Shown here one piece after another: positions 1 through 10,685 of a stretch of 64,000 nt of DNA. Under the pieces are notes generated by a model that saw only the letters and a program-made list of their open reading frames with translations, was not told the origin of the DNA and did no database searches. A program made the translations under genes and the position numbers. This stretch comes from Eukaryota sp. TZLM1-RC (Eukaryota > Metamonada: BaSk clade). Within the stretch, counting starts at the first letter, position 1, and each line of letters begins with the position of its first letter. The DNA lies in the NCBI GenBank assembly GCA_040285825.1, contig JAUPSS010000014.1, forward strand, positions 252,337 to 316,336, given 5' to 3'.

Positions 1-31
1 ATCCTCTAAATAATTATTAATATAAAACATT

Positions 32-1126
32 TTGTTTAAAGTTTTTTAATTTATTGAGATAAGAATCACACCCATCTAGAATTCAATATCCTCCAAACAA
101 GTGTCACTATTACTAAACCTACTCACAGCATTACGTTCATATTCTACACCAATAGCTAAAGGTGCCTTTGAAATCATTGTTGAAATAGACTTGAAAATGT
201 AAAAAACAATTCTATTTAACTAGAAAGTGGAATTCATTGTTTTACCAGACCTATTCAGTAACACTTTTTTGAAATCTTCAAAAAAGTGCAAGCCTGAAGG
301 TCCAATATTGCCATAAAGAGAAATCGCAAACGGCACAAACTGATATTTCACATGTTCTACTCTACCTAACTGTGCCAAAGGTTCTTCATATTTTTTTATC
401 TTCTTTTTTCGGCGTTAGATAACGGCGAATCAGCGGAATACACTAAACGAGCAGCAGAATTTTTGCAAACATCAACTGAGACAACATCTACAACATTGAG
501 AACACCATCGATCCCTGGAGCTACTAAATCTGCCCTTCTTTTACCAAAGGAATCATCAGTTTGATCTGAAGACAGCTTACGTACTAATGGCTCAATAAAC
601 GCCTCTATATTGAAACTTTTGCACATAGCATATAATTGATCACGAACTGAGTCATGAACACTTGAGCGATAAGTTATGAAATACTTACAGTTTAAAATAT
701 GGGAAAGCGTAACAACACTCTTGCAGCGACAAATTACATCATTTGGTAAAGAACAAGGCCATAGAAAACATCTCATTCTCATTGCAGTGGTCCATTGGTG
801 ATCATTAAATAGAAGGCCATAAATGTTGGGAATTTGGGAGATTAGGCAACTTGAGCAACTGTCTTCAAGATCAATCAAAAAGTTTGCAAAAACGGGATAT
901 TTTTCTTCAGCCAAGCTAAGACGTACAATATAATCCAAGTTTTCTAAAATTTTCATGATTTTTTTTCTTCAATTTTGCAAAAGTCAGTGGTAAGGAGAGC
1001 AAGCTTCTTGCAGGAAGTTCCACAATATCAGAGGGGAAAAATTTAGACCAAATATTGGGGGAAAGAATTTCAATTTCCTGTTGCAAAAAAATGAGATAAG
1101 AGCTGCCACAATTTTCAATGAGATTA
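32..1126 (-). mobile_element. 5'-truncated LINE, family A, with 16-bp TSD
   Basis: C-terminal end of an RLE-type non-LTR retrotransposon. The minus-strand ORF at 396-956 encodes a CxC-x7-HxxxC knuckle (CRCKSVVTLSHILNC) followed by the RAD-x12-D core of a restriction-like endonuclease. The frame is then lost, and the endonuclease C-terminus lies at about 210-395. A second frame break in an A8 run near 960 separates an upstream coding stretch at about 960-1060. The 3' end reads CTCAATAAAT and an A-rich tail. The direct repeat ATTAATATAAAACATT at 16-31 and 1127-1142 flanks the insertion and is taken as its target-site duplication. A second copy of the family lies at 3558-4450. Confidence 0.85.
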
Positions 1127-1176
1127 ATTAATATAAAACATTGCCCTAAAATAGTAATTTGATTTTGATGAAAAAT

Positions 1177-1568
1177 GGATGCTCTGGATTTTAAAGCAAA
1201 AGAGAAACATAGAAAATATGATAAAGATATTGAAGAGGCAAATGTCGATAGAAATACACAGCTGGTTTTTATTGCTTTCCCATTTTCGATAAATGGAAGA
1301 TTATCAATTGAAGCAGAAACTTTTTTGGATAACTTCCAAAAAATAATGCAAGAAAAAACAATGAAAAGATTTGATATTTTTTTATGGCGTTCACGAATTC
1401 AATTTGCCATTATTAGTAGATTACCGCGGTTTTTCAATCGAATTAGAGAAGCTTTAGCTAGACAGCAAGCAAATCAAGATTTTGTAGAGGAAATCTTGGT
1501 TTAATGATAGTCGTCCCATTAGTTATGAGTTAATTTAATTAAGTGTGCAAATTCAATAAATACATTTA
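1177..1568 (+). mobile_element. 5'-truncated LINE, family B (endonuclease end only)
   Basis: Encodes only the last ~108 residues of the family B protein: the KEKHRKYDK lysine/tyrosine motif, the FPFSINGRL block and the conserved ending FVEEILV, in one open frame to the stop at 1504. The 3' UTR carries the family signature GTCCCATTAGTTATGA and GTGCAAATTCAATAAAT. The direct repeat ATGAAAAAT at 1168-1176 and 1569-1577 is the apparent target-site duplication. The ATG near 1174 comes from flanking sequence, so this is not an independent gene. Confidence 0.88.
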
Positions 1569-1579
1569 ATGAAAAATCA

Positions 1580-2821
1580 AATTTTAAATACTTTTCCCTT
1601 TTAGAATTACTGGGAAGTAAAAGAGGGATCTGGTCATTAATGAAAAGCGAAGTAATTGATGAGACTTTGTTTCTCATTGCAGAAGTTTCGCCATCAATAT
1701 CTCTACATCCTTCTAGAAGGATGGATTTAACTTTGTTGATGAATGATGAGAAGTTTTTCTTATCTTGCTTTTTCAGGACGTTGCTGTTTCTCTTAACATC
1801 ATAATAAAACATCGACAAACCGATCCAAGAAATCACAGTAATGCTTCTGGATGCTATTTTTGAAATTCACAATCAGTTTGTCAATTGTGCAATACAAAAT
1901 ATTACTGATTCCCTTTTTTGATAAAACTTTTGAAACAAGTTTTTCTTTAAAGTGTTGGTGATAGAATTCCAACAACGGGGCACAACGAGAATTTTGCAAA
2001 GCTGTTGTTGTCTTTGCGTTAAGGAAACTTTCGTCCTCGTATTGGGACGTGACCACAAGAAAAGCGTCAAGAAATAATTGGGTTTCAATTTTGGGTAAAA
2101 TAGGATTTGGGTTCAAGTCAAAAAGATGCAAATAATAACCACAAATGAATTCTAAACCAACAATAGAAATTTCCTGACACCTAATTACTGCCTCATCGAT
2201 CACTTCAATCATTTTCGCATCTCTGATGACATTTTTTAGACTGTCCTTATAACCATCATAAGGTTTATGTTTAACAGTTTCCATGAATTGGTCATTGTTA
2301 AAGAAATTAAATAATTTCATGGTTAAATCTGTATCCCTTAAACAATAAACTGCAACTGCAGTTCTTCTTTGGGATAAGGAAAAATCTGAGAAGGTATCAT
2401 CTTCTTGAACCTTCCAATACTTTGCAATATATTGAGGATCAAGGTCAATTTTACTTTCCCCTAATAAAACTTTAGAAACTGTGTTGAGTTTGCGTGGTTG
2501 ATAATAATTTGTGTAAAAACTACAAGTATCAACAACAAATCGACCAGCAATTAAGGGGTTCAAGTGTTTGTGATTCAATTCTATTAAATTTGAGTTATAG
2601 AATTGAACCCATTCGGTAGCACCGATTTCACCCTTAAAAAAGTCCTCATTTTCAGAACGTTTCATAATATGTGGAATGTCAAATTTGAGAATATTGAAAC
2701 CACATATTATATGAGGATTATAAGTTTCAAATAATTTTTTAAATGAACTCAGCAATTCTTTTTCAGAGGAATGATGATATAAAGCTATGGCATGTGCTCC
2801 TCTTGAGAGGAAACAAAACAC
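1580..2821 (-). pseudogene. Family B DNA polymerase 3'-5' exonuclease-like fragment
   Basis: The minus-strand ORF 2821-1799 opens with no ATG (GTG at its edge). It shows DnaQ-like exonuclease motifs of B-family polymerases: an Exo II block HIICGFNILKFDIPH (N-x3-FD), then GRFVVDTCSFYTNYY and LNTVSKVLLGESKIDL as in delta/viral polymerases, and an Exo III block YCLRDTDL (Y-x3-D). Exo I would lie upstream and is missing. About 190 further residues show no polymerase palm motif. A frame break near 1810-1836 shifts reading into a second ORF that runs into the LINE tail at 1568. The piece is bounded by LINE B and by the RBM39-like remnant. A host polymerase relic and an integrated virus or large DNA transposon are both possible; the sequence does not decide. 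Confidence 0.6.
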
Positions 2822-2824
2822 TGC

Positions 2825-3077
2825 CGTTGTTCAACCTTCTCATAAACATCGTTCTGCTTCTCCTGAAGTGCGTTCTTTCTCGCCCCCTCATAAACGTAGA
2901 CATTCTGACAACGAAGATGACTATAGAATCAAAGTCAAACGCTCTTCATCCCGCCATTACCGCCGCCGTACTATTACCGTATTTCTGTCAAACTAATCCG
3001 TGATCGTAATGGAAAAAGTATAGGTATGGGGTAAGTTGAATTTCCCAGCAAAGATTATGTTTTGAAGGCTGTTTTGT
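2825..3077 (+). pseudogene. RBM39/CC1-like splicing factor remnant, copy 1
   Basis: An Arg/Ser/His-rich stretch (SPPHKRRHSDNEDDYR, then RSSSRHYRRR) precedes an RRM piece. The RRM frame reads RISVKLIRDRNGKS, IGMG, a TAA where the second copy has TAT (Tyr), then VEFPSKDYVLKAV. This is the beta2-loop-beta3 (RNP1) part of an RNA recognition motif of the RBM39/CC1 kind (D-R-N-x-K-S-x-G-x-x-Y-V-E-F). The RS part and the RRM part are in different frames. A diverged second copy lies at 17735-17885 with a different disabling change, so both are dead pieces of one gene family. Confidence 0.5.
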
Positions 3078-3549
3078 ACCTCATTTTCAATAGAAAATTT
3101 CATTGAAAAAGAAATTTGTTCTGTAAATTTGATGTTCTGAAAGTAATTACACCATGTCTACACCTTTTGCCATCTTGTACTTTCAGCTCAACAATAGAAA
3201 ACATTGTTAGCAACCTGTTGAAATCAAGCTCAAAAATGTTTTTAATTTTTGATCTCCACCAAAATGACTGGTTATCATATTTGAGTAGCTTTGACAAGCT
3301 TCGACCATTTGATTAAGTCACATTTGAACGCTTATTCAACAATTTTATGCTGACTCGGCTATATTGTTTCCTGATGTCGAATTATTAAAAAGTACCTCGT
3401 TAATTACTTGTCGGTATAAGAAACCCAACGAAGCCAAGAATCTCACGTTGCGTTTTTGTCCAATCACTAAATCAACTATAACTCCAGTGATAATCTACTA
3501 CTACTGCACTATTCTCATATTCTGGTATCGTGGAATTTTCAGTAGACAA
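3078..3549. other. Non-coding stretch, nothing recognised
   Basis: Only short, mutually overlapping ORFs with no family resemblance occur here. The stretch joins the RBM39-like remnant to the LINE A insertion, whose target duplication starts at 3550. Confidence 0.5.
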
Positions 3550-3557
3550 GTTACCGT

Positions 3558-4450
3558 CTTAGCTTGGCTAAGGAAAAAAATCCCGTTTTTGCAAACTTTT
3601 TGATTGATCTTGAAGACAGTTGCTCAAGTTGCTTAATCTCCCAAATTCCCAACATTTACGGCCTTCTACTTAATGATCACCAATGGACCACTGCAATGAG
3701 ATTGAGATGTTTTCTATGGCCTTGTTCATTGCCAAATGATTTAATTTGTCGCTGCAAGAGTGTTGTTACGCTTTCCCATATTTTAAACTGTAAGTATTTC
3801 ATAACTTATCGCTCACTTGTTCATGACTCAGTTCGTGATCAATTATATGCCATGTGCAAAAATTTTAATATAGAGGCATTTATTGAGCCACTAGTACGTA
3901 AGCTGTCTTCAGATCAAACTGATGATTCCTTTGGTAAAAGAAGGGCAGATTTAGTAGCTCCAGGGATCGATGGTGTTCTCAATGTTGTAGACGTTGTCTC
4001 AGTGGATGTTTGCAAAAATTCTGCTGCTCGTTTAGTGTATTCCGCTGACTCGCCGTTATCTAACGCCGAAAAAAAGAAGATAAAAAAATATGAAGAACCT
4101 TTGGCACAGTTAGGTAGAGTGGAACATGTGAAATATCAGTTTGTGCCGTTTGCAATTTCTCTTTTTGGCAATATTGGACCTTCAGGCTTGCACTTTTTGG
4201 AAAATTTTAAAAAAGTGTTACTGAATAGGTCTGGTAAAACAATGAACTCCACTTTCTGGTTAAATAGAATTGTTTTTTGCATTTTCAAGTCCATTCCAAC
4301 AATGATTTCAAAGGCACTTTTAGCTATTGGTGTAGAATATGAACGTAATGCTGTGAGTAGGTTCAGTAATAGTGACGCTTGTTTGGAGGATATTGAATTC
4401 TAGATGGTTATTTTTATCTCAATAAATATTCCAGTTTTTTAAAAAAAAAA
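3558..4450 (+). mobile_element. 5'-truncated LINE, family A, with poly(A) and TSD
   Basis: Second family A copy, very similar to the one at 32-1126 but with the C-terminal ORF intact to its stop at 4403. The 3' end has CTCAATAAAT, a short spacer and a run of ten A at 4441-4450. The direct repeat GTTACCGT at 3550-3557 and 4451-4458 is the target-site duplication. Intact coding, poly(A) and a clean duplication suggest a fairly recent insertion. Confidence 0.9.
3564..4403 (+). CDS. LINE A C-terminal protein fragment (knuckle + restriction-like endonuclease)
   Basis: Open for 279 residues, with no ATG at its 5' edge because the element is truncated. In order: a linker ending in LPNDLI; a zinc knuckle CRCKSVVTLSHILNC near residues 51-65; a conserved helix (VHDSVRDQLYAMCK); the endonuclease core KRRADLVAPGIDGVLNVVD near residues 125-143 with the D-x12-D spacing of RLE nucleases; a K-K-Y-x-E-P-L segment; then FVPFAISLFGNIGPSG, matching the late hydrophobic strand and glycine turn of R2/R4-type endonucleases. 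In a complete element this domain nicks target DNA to prime reverse transcription. No reverse transcriptase is present here, so the fragment cannot move itself. Confidence 0.8.
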   Translation: MAKEKNPVFANFLIDLEDSCSSCLISQIPNIYGLLLNDHQWTTAMRLRCFLWPCSLPNDLICRCKSVVTLSHILNCKYFITYRSLVHDSVRDQLYAMCKNFNIEAFIEPLVRKLSSDQTDDSFGKRRADLVAPGIDGVLNVVDVVSVDVCKNSAARLVYSADSPLSNAEKKKIKKYEEPLAQLGRVEHVKYQFVPFAISLFGNIGPSGLHFLENFKKVLLNRSGKTMNSTFWLNRIVFCIFKSIPTMISKALLAIGVEYERNAVSRFSNSDACLEDIEF

Positions 4451-4607
4451 GTTACCGTTGTTCCATTAAACACTACAACTATATTAAAATATTTTCAATT
4501 AGTGATTTTGAACTTTTATAGGAAAAATAATTTCAAATTTTAAACAAAGTGCTTCGAAAACAGATTTTGAAAGGTATTTAATTTTTCCTTCTGGCTAACT
4601 AAAACGA

Positions 4608-4978
4608 AATTTATTAAACTTACACACTTGAAAACATAAACTCGCAACTAATGGGACGAAATTCATTGAGCCAAGATTTCCTTTACAAAATCTTGATCTG
4701 CTTGCTGTCTAGCCAAAGCTTCTCTAATTAGATTGAAAAACCGAGGTAATCTATTAAGAATGGCAAATTGAATTCGACAGCGCAGCGCCATAAAGAGATA
4801 TCAAATCTTTTCATAGTTTTTTCTTGACCCATTTTTTGGAAATCCTTCAAAGAAGTTCCTGCTTCTACTGATAGTCTTCCGTTTATAGAAAATGGGAAAG
4901 CAATAAAAACAAGAGGTCTATTTCTTTCAGCGTCAGCTTCTTCAATATCTTTGTCATATTTTCTATGTTTTCTTTGGC
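4608..4978 (-). mobile_element. Old LINE family B fragment
   Basis: Minus-strand family B endonuclease end and 3' UTR (GTCCCATTAG signature, then AAGTGTGTAAGTTTAATAAAT). It carries several frame breaks, including extra bases in the segment that normally encodes the LWRSRIQFAI block. Similarity stops at about 4978. It resembles the 15.4-17.5 kb copy (AATTTCGTCCCATTAG) more than the young copies. No clear target-site duplication was found. Confidence 0.8.
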
Positions 4979-5757
4979 TCTGTTTAGTTGTTTTTTGTAT
5001 CTTTAACGTACTTCAACCATGACCAGTAAAGTTATGTGAATATATACCACCTGTCGTAAATAGGTAAATTAATTTGATTCTTCTATCGACGACATTGGAT
5101 TCAGATTATGCGACTATCAATGAGGATATTTTCTTCTATCATGGAACTCCCATATCAAATTGATAAAACAAAAGGCCACCGCCACAGATTTTTTGTGGTG
5201 TCATTCATAATTTAAATTAGTTGCTGCCATTGAATTCTTGAAGAATGATAGTTTTCCCTATTTTTGAACTATTTTCAACAGCATTGAATTGAGTTATTAA
5301 TCTGAACATTATACAGAACATTTGATTTTAACGAATTAGACACATTGTGTGTTATGTTTACCAAATAGCAACACGTCTTGGAGCATAAATGTAACATAAC
5401 ACTTATCAAGAAGTTATTGAACCCAACAAATAAAGAAACTGAGAATGTGTTAATCAGAAACCTATATCTCCTCCAATATGAGGAGAAATATCTCAAGACA
5501 TTGTCTATTGACCTTAAGTAATAAAAGTCACAAATCTAAATCTGTAGCAGATTGGGAAGGAACCTTATCCCAGTTCAATTGCAAAAGATTGTACATATTA
5601 GTTCAGCGCTTCAAAAGAGTAATTGGTGATCTCAGTCAAGTTGTTATTGGGATTAGAGATTGAAGATGACGAATGCTTTTGAAATTCAAATAATTATAAA
5701 TCAAAGGTTTTTAAACGGGGAAACACTATTTCTCAAACGCTGAATCCCTCAATATTG
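4979..5757. other. Intergenic region upstream of the UBR gene
   Basis: Only short, low-complexity ORFs occur (for example 5478-5663) with no recognisable domain. It presumably holds the UBR promoter. No tRNA or snRNA pattern was seen. Confidence 0.4.
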
Positions 5758-8700
5758 ATGGATACCTCTATCTTTCAGAAACTCTCCAATGGTGACATAT
5801 CTGTTGACAAAATAGAATCTGTGTTAGATGAGTCGTTCTTTGGCTCTACTTCAACTTCAAAGGAACATCTCAAAGCTGCTCCTTCTTCAAATTGCACTCA
5901 CGTATGGAAGCACAGTGAGCTTGCTTTTGCATGTGCCACGTGTGAGGACGATCCCACTGCTGCTCTCTGCTTTTCCTGTTTCCTTGCTGGTGATCACTCC
6001 AACCATTCATGGAGACTTTTGAGAGTCAATGCTGGTAGATGTGATTGCGGTTCCAGCTCCATTAACCACAAAACCGGGAAATCTCTTACCTGCAAGTTCC
6101 ATCCTACTCCAATTACTTCTACGTCCACATCTACCTCTCTCCCTTCTGGTTTCCCTTCTCCACTAGAATTTTTTTCGGCTGTTCTTGAGTTCATTAACAA
6201 CAGAGTAGAGGCTTTTTCTTTTACTTCCCCATTTGGCGAAGATCCTGTTCTGGAAGTAGTTTCTACCTGGACACGTGAAGTTGCCGACCTCCATGAAGGT
6301 TTCCGCTATCATTTAGCATCACTTCTTTCCCCTTCCAATGTTTCATCCTATCTCTTGGCATCCATTCACCCTTCTAAAGCCGGACATTCTATTTCTGATC
6401 TGCTCTATAGTTTCCTTTCTGTTGTTGAATTTAGATCTCTTTTATTAGAAGTTTATTCTAGCAATTATGTTTCATTAGCTGAAAAGGTCATTTTCATTAA
6501 ACAAAACATTGATGAGTATAATGACAAGCTATTCGGGAATTTTGGCGTCCAATTATTTACCATTGCAGATCTTGTTCCTTCAATTAATGGCAAGTTGAAT
6601 GGACAAATGATGGTTTCTTTGTTTTCTGCCTTTAATTTGGTTTTAAATGTTAGTAAAAACAATTATATCCCATTTTCTGGGCTTATTTCAGCTATTGGTG
6701 GAGATTTAATCTTTACTTTGAATTATCCTCAAATTAGATCTTTTATTACCCATAATTACTCCCAATTTACTTCAATTTTTTCAGATTTAATTTCCCTTTA
6801 CAAGCACGAACACAGAGCATTTGAGTATAAAAGAAGAGGAAAATCTGACGAATTTTATGATGACCCCGTAGTTCCAAGTCCTGAATGGTCAAGAAGTATT
6901 ACGGTTCAATTCTTGGTATTTAATATTATTAGTAAATTAGTTGGTGAATTAGAAGATTCTATTGACAAGATTGCTGAATCAACCCCGGAATCTCTTGAGT
7001 TAATGAAGTTGTTAGCCAGAATAATTATAAATGTTATCCCTCAAGCCACCAGTAACAGCGTTTTGAACGAGAAAGTCTCTCTTCATTACCCTTTACATCG
7101 GTTGTTAGCGTTTCTAGTTAAAATTATTTCGGCATCTGAGGAATTTAATCCGCTTGATTATGCTAATGTGGAGTTTTGGTTGAGTCAGACGATTCCAATA
7201 TCAGAAGCCTTTGCCTTTTCCTCTTTTGTTAATGCACAATTGTTTAAAAAGAATGGTCTACATCCCTATTTAGAAGTGAAAGAAAGGCCAACTTCTTTTA
7301 GTTTGTTCAGGGATTATGATTTATTTTTCCTTCAGATTTGTGCAAGTGTTGCTATAACTAACCAAAAAATTGATAAATTTATCGAAATTTTGGCTAATTC
7401 TTACTCGGTATGGACCAATCAAGTTTTCAATCTCTCTTTACCATTGGATGACAACATTGAACGCCACACGTCTACTGCTTTTGATTTCTTTTGTTTAATT
7501 TACAGAATTATTGTTGAACGTTTTGGGTGCACTTCTCTGTTGGGAATTGTTAAGCAAGACTTAATACATCAATTAGCTAGCAAAGATAAACCATTTTCCC
7601 AGCTCATAAGGCACTTGACTTTCTTTGACTCATCTAAATTTGATCTTATTAATGACCTTTTAAGTGATGTTGCTGTTTTCAGGGAGCCTACTGAAGTGTC
7701 GTCTGGATATTATATTTTAAAATCCATCATTTGGGAGAAAGTTGATCTCTTTTACCCTCATTTGACTGCCGAAAAGATTGAAAATTTGACTCAGAGATCA
7801 GCAGACACGCGAGTAAAGATCATGATGAGGCCAGGTGACCTTGATGATCATTTTTCTTATTTAAATTGTTTAAGTTGTATTTTAAATTCAAATGTCTTGA
7901 ATGGATTAATTTGGTGTAGCGTTTATTCATCTTTTTCTAGATCAAATCAAGTCAATAAGCCCTTAGAATTAGGTATAAGGTTGCTTTATTTATCCATTTG
8001 TGAAGAATTTAAAAGAAAATCTATTTCTGATGCCACAGGAATAATTGAAAATTTTAGTGACATTCATGCTGACATCCCGACTGATCCCAACTCTGATCCT
8101 TTTGACACTTTGAAATATTGTTACACCAAATTTCCTATTCCCAACCAGTCACAAATGTCACTTATAGATTTAATGGCTGGTCTAGGTCAAAAAACTCACG
8201 CTTCGTTATTGCTTCCTCTAATCAAACAGTTTTTAATTGTTGCTGCCCCCCATGTAATCAATGAAACGTCATCAACTGGACCTTCTAATGCCAAGAAACG
8301 GCAAGCGGCTATTCTTGCCCACATGCAAAGGCAGCAAGCAATGGCTTTGGAACTATTATCAGGAGAGATTTCCGAAGAAGAAGAGCCTCTTGCTGATCAG
8401 AAGGCTCATCTTGAAAATATTTCTTCTCTCAATATCGGATGTATTGACTTGAGTAACTCTGTTTGTGCTTATTGTCGACAACAAGTGTCAGATCAGGATT
8501 CTTCAGGATTCTTTTGTCACGTGACCAGAACAGCTCAACTTGATTATCTACTGAGAGAAGAGAGGGGTCCCAAGCTACCAAAAGTAGAACAATTGCTGAA
8601 CACCCCAATCAACACGGTTTCTGATCTTCCTGCATATGACTCTGATTCAGAAATGGAAGGTGAAGATCAAATGAGTGCTAATGAAGGTGATGTAGACATG

Positions 8701-10503
8701 GAAGAAGTAGAATATGATTGGGGGGAAGGTGATGACGTGATGGATGACGTGGAGGTTGTGTATGAGGATGGACAATCCTTTGAAGAGGAGCAGTATTCTT
8801 CCAGTTCAGAGCCTAATGATGATGCCTTACCCATGGATATTATTGAACGAGTTTTTGGTCGTTTCATCCAATCCCACCAATCACAACAACCTCCAGTTAG
8901 ACCTCTAGGCTCAGGAGATGGTAGGTTTGGTGCTAAGGTATCAGGTTGTGGGCACTTAATTCACACCAGATGTTTCCTTGCATTCTCAGAGACCTTGGAC
9001 CAGCAAGAAGACCATTCACTCAACCCAGAATGTTCTGAGTTTAGGTGTCCTCTCTGTAGGACTCTTTGCAATGCAGTTGTGCCTTTGATGGGTCACTACC
9101 ACTGCACTTCAGCTCATTTTACTCTGTCTGTCGGGACTCTGTCGGGAGAAAGTTTGGTCAGACGGGGATTGGAAATTCTTGATGATCCTATTGAGTTGAT
9201 CACTGGAAATTCTGTTGAAGTTGTAGGCACCGATGCACTTGCCTTCAACTCTTTTATCTCCCATGTAATTGCAAATAACGAAGGAGTATGCTTTAAATCT
9301 ATTGAGTTTGGTACCCCTCCAACAAGAGAAATTTCTGCCTTCAACATTGCTTCCTCTCTTTCTCACTCTCTTTCTTCATTGGAAATCCGTGCTAGGAGTG
9401 GTAATGGAATGCTATGCGATTCTGCTTCTTTTAAGGTATTGAAGGCAGTTTTGAGATCGATATTGGTTCAAATGAAATCATCTGGTTTCAGGTATTCTGA
9501 TATTAAGGCTAAATTCTTTGCAGATGATGGAAATTTATCTTTGAATTGCCACTTTCAGTTTCCTTTGGTTATGCTCATTTTGACTGGCTGTTGTTCTCTT
9601 GAGTCTTTTTCGTCGGTTCTTTCCATTAGTTTTATGATTGCAGCCGCTAGAGCTGTCTTAGCGGCTCAATTGTATGGTAATTGCGTGTCATCTGATTACA
9701 CAACACCTTCACATGGTTCTTTTGAATTCCTTGTTGGTCAGGCTTTTTCTGGTTTCTCTGCTGAAATCTTAAACCAGAATCATTCGTTACCATCGTTTGA
9801 CAAGATTTTGTACTTTTTGGTACCCTTTATTCGTCGTGCTTGGTTGCTTTACCATGTTGCTTTTAAGAATGAACCACCAGCTGAAGTTTTTGAAGGTGAT
9901 ATTGTCACTTATTTTGCTCATTTAATGTCTAATTCTTCCTTAATGTTTGGGGTGAATAACCAATCTTTTCTTTATGAATTTCCAAGGTTTTATCGAATTC
10001 TTGGAATTCAGTCGAAATTTTCTGGACAATTTGCAATCGCCCCTTGCTTACCTTTCTCAATTGTTTCTCTTCCATCGTACTTCCACATTCTGTACTTCCA
10101 GAGCCGTAAGGTCAGTTGTGGGGACTGTGGGGAAGTTCCTCAATCCCCTGCTCTTTGTTTATCTTGTGGAAAAGTAGTCTGCATGGGTAACAAAAGATCT
10201 ATGCTTCCTGAAGTTGAACTCTTGGCAGGAGAGCTTTGGAAACATTGTTATTTGTGTACAGGCGGTTTTGGTGCTTTTCTCTTGCTTAATACCTGTAATG
10301 TACAATACTTAGACCATGGAAGAGTAGCTGATGGTGTACCTATCTACTTGGACCCTCACGGAGAATCTGATGCTCATCTGGCACGAGGTTTACCCCTAAT
10401 GTTGAATGAATTGAGAATCAAATCTTTGGAAAAACAAATTGGTGGCAATAGCTTCATTGTGGATACTGATAGGCTAGAGTTTGACGACGAATTCAATTTA
10501 TAA
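5758..10503 (+). CDS. UBR1-type N-recognin E3 ubiquitin ligase
   Basis: 1581-residue protein. The first in-frame ATG is at 5758. In N-degron pathways such ligases bind destabilising N-terminal residues and ubiquitinate the substrate with an E2 partner. A UBR box lies near residues 47-118 (CTHVW, CATCEDD, CFSCF, GDHSNHSW, GRCDCG), with the Cys/His pattern of the type-1 N-degron site. The RING-H2 is split: CAYCRQQ near residue 902, then an insert with a strongly acidic stretch, then CGHLIHTRC near 1063 and RCPLCRTLCNAVVP near 1097. The C-terminus (about 1400-1581) has the Cys/His-rich cap of UBR1/2 (CGDCGE, CLSCGK, HCYLCTGG, LDPHGESD). Domain order matches yeast and animal UBR1; the length is a little short. 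Large middle parts are too diverged to assign. No intron is needed. Confidence 0.93.
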   Translation: MDTSIFQKLSNGDISVDKIESVLDESFFGSTSTSKEHLKAAPSSNCTHVWKHSELAFACATCEDDPTAALCFSCFLAGDHSNHSWRLLRVNAGRCDCGSSSINHKTGKSLTCKFHPTPITSTSTSTSLPSGFPSPLEFFSAVLEFINNRVEAFSFTSPFGEDPVLEVVSTWTREVADLHEGFRYHLASLLSPSNVSSYLLASIHPSKAGHSISDLLYSFLSVVEFRSLLLEVYSSNYVSLAEKVIFIKQNIDEYNDKLFGNFGVQLFTIADLVPSINGKLNGQMMVSLFSAFNLVLNVSKNNYIPFSGLISAIGGDLIFTLNYPQIRSFITHNYSQFTSIFSDLISLYKHEHRAFEYKRRGKSDEFYDDPVVPSPEWSRSITVQFLVFNIISKLVGELEDSIDKIAESTPESLELMKLLARIIINVIPQATSNSVLNEKVSLHYPLHRLLAFLVKIISASEEFNPLDYANVEFWLSQTIPISEAFAFSSFVNAQLFKKNGLHPYLEVKERPTSFSLFRDYDLFFLQICASVAITNQKIDKFIEILANSYSVWTNQVFNLSLPLDDNIERHTSTAFDFFCLIYRIIVERFGCTSLLGIVKQDLIHQLASKDKPFSQLIRHLTFFDSSKFDLINDLLSDVAVFREPTEVSSGYYILKSIIWEKVDLFYPHLTAEKIENLTQRSADTRVKIMMRPGDLDDHFSYLNCLSCILNSNVLNGLIWCSVYSSFSRSNQVNKPLELGIRLLYLSICEEFKRKSISDATGIIENFSDIHADIPTDPNSDPFDTLKYCYTKFPIPNQSQMSLIDLMAGLGQKTHASLLLPLIKQFLIVAAPHVINETSSTGPSNAKKRQAAILAHMQRQQAMALELLSGEISEEEEPLADQKAHLENISSLNIGCIDLSNSVCAYCRQQVSDQDSSGFFCHVTRTAQLDYLLREERGPKLPKVEQLLNTPINTVSDLPAYDSDSEMEGEDQMSANEGDVDMEEVEYDWGEGDDVMDDVEVVYEDGQSFEEEQYSSSSEPNDDALPMDIIERVFGRFIQSHQSQQPPVRPLGSGDGRFGAKVSGCGHLIHTRCFLAFSETLDQQEDHSLNPECSEFRCPLCRTLCNAVVPLMGHYHCTSAHFTLSVGTLSGESLVRRGLEILDDPIELITGNSVEVVGTDALAFNSFISHVIANNEGVCFKSIEFGTPPTREISAFNIASSLSHSLSSLEIRARSGNGMLCDSASFKVLKAVLRSILVQMKSSGFRYSDIKAKFFADDGNLSLNCHFQFPLVMLILTGCCSLESFSSVLSISFMIAAARAVLAAQLYGNCVSSDYTTPSHGSFEFLVGQAFSGFSAEILNQNHSLPSFDKILYFLVPFIRRAWLLYHVAFKNEPPAEVFEGDIVTYFAHLMSNSSLMFGVNNQSFLYEFPRFYRILGIQSKFSGQFAIAPCLPFSIVSLPSYFHILYFQSRKVSCGDCGEVPQSPALCLSCGKVVCMGNKRSMLPEVELLAGELWKHCYLCTGGFGAFLLLNTCNVQYLDHGRVADGVPIYLDPHGESDAHLARGLPLMLNELRIKSLEKQIGGNSFIVDTDRLEFDDEFNL

Positions 10504-10685
10504 TAATAATTCAACAATTATAAGTTGTTTTGTGCGAATAAATGGTAAATAAATTTAGTTTTTCAGTTCAACCCATTTCGTTAATTGAGTTATTTTGCAC
10601 TAATTATCAACGATACTTGTTGTGATACATTCTTAAACTGATGTTGGTCTAACAATTTTTAAGTTTAGAAATCAATAAATCACAA

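Noticed and set aside
1175-1504. Independent small gene at 1175-1504
   Set aside because: Identical in kind to the end of family B LINE proteins; its ATG comes from flanking DNA, and a TSD brackets it.
5478-5663. 61-codon ORF upstream of UBR as a gene
   Set aside because: Short, no domain, and composition like the flanking non-coding DNA.
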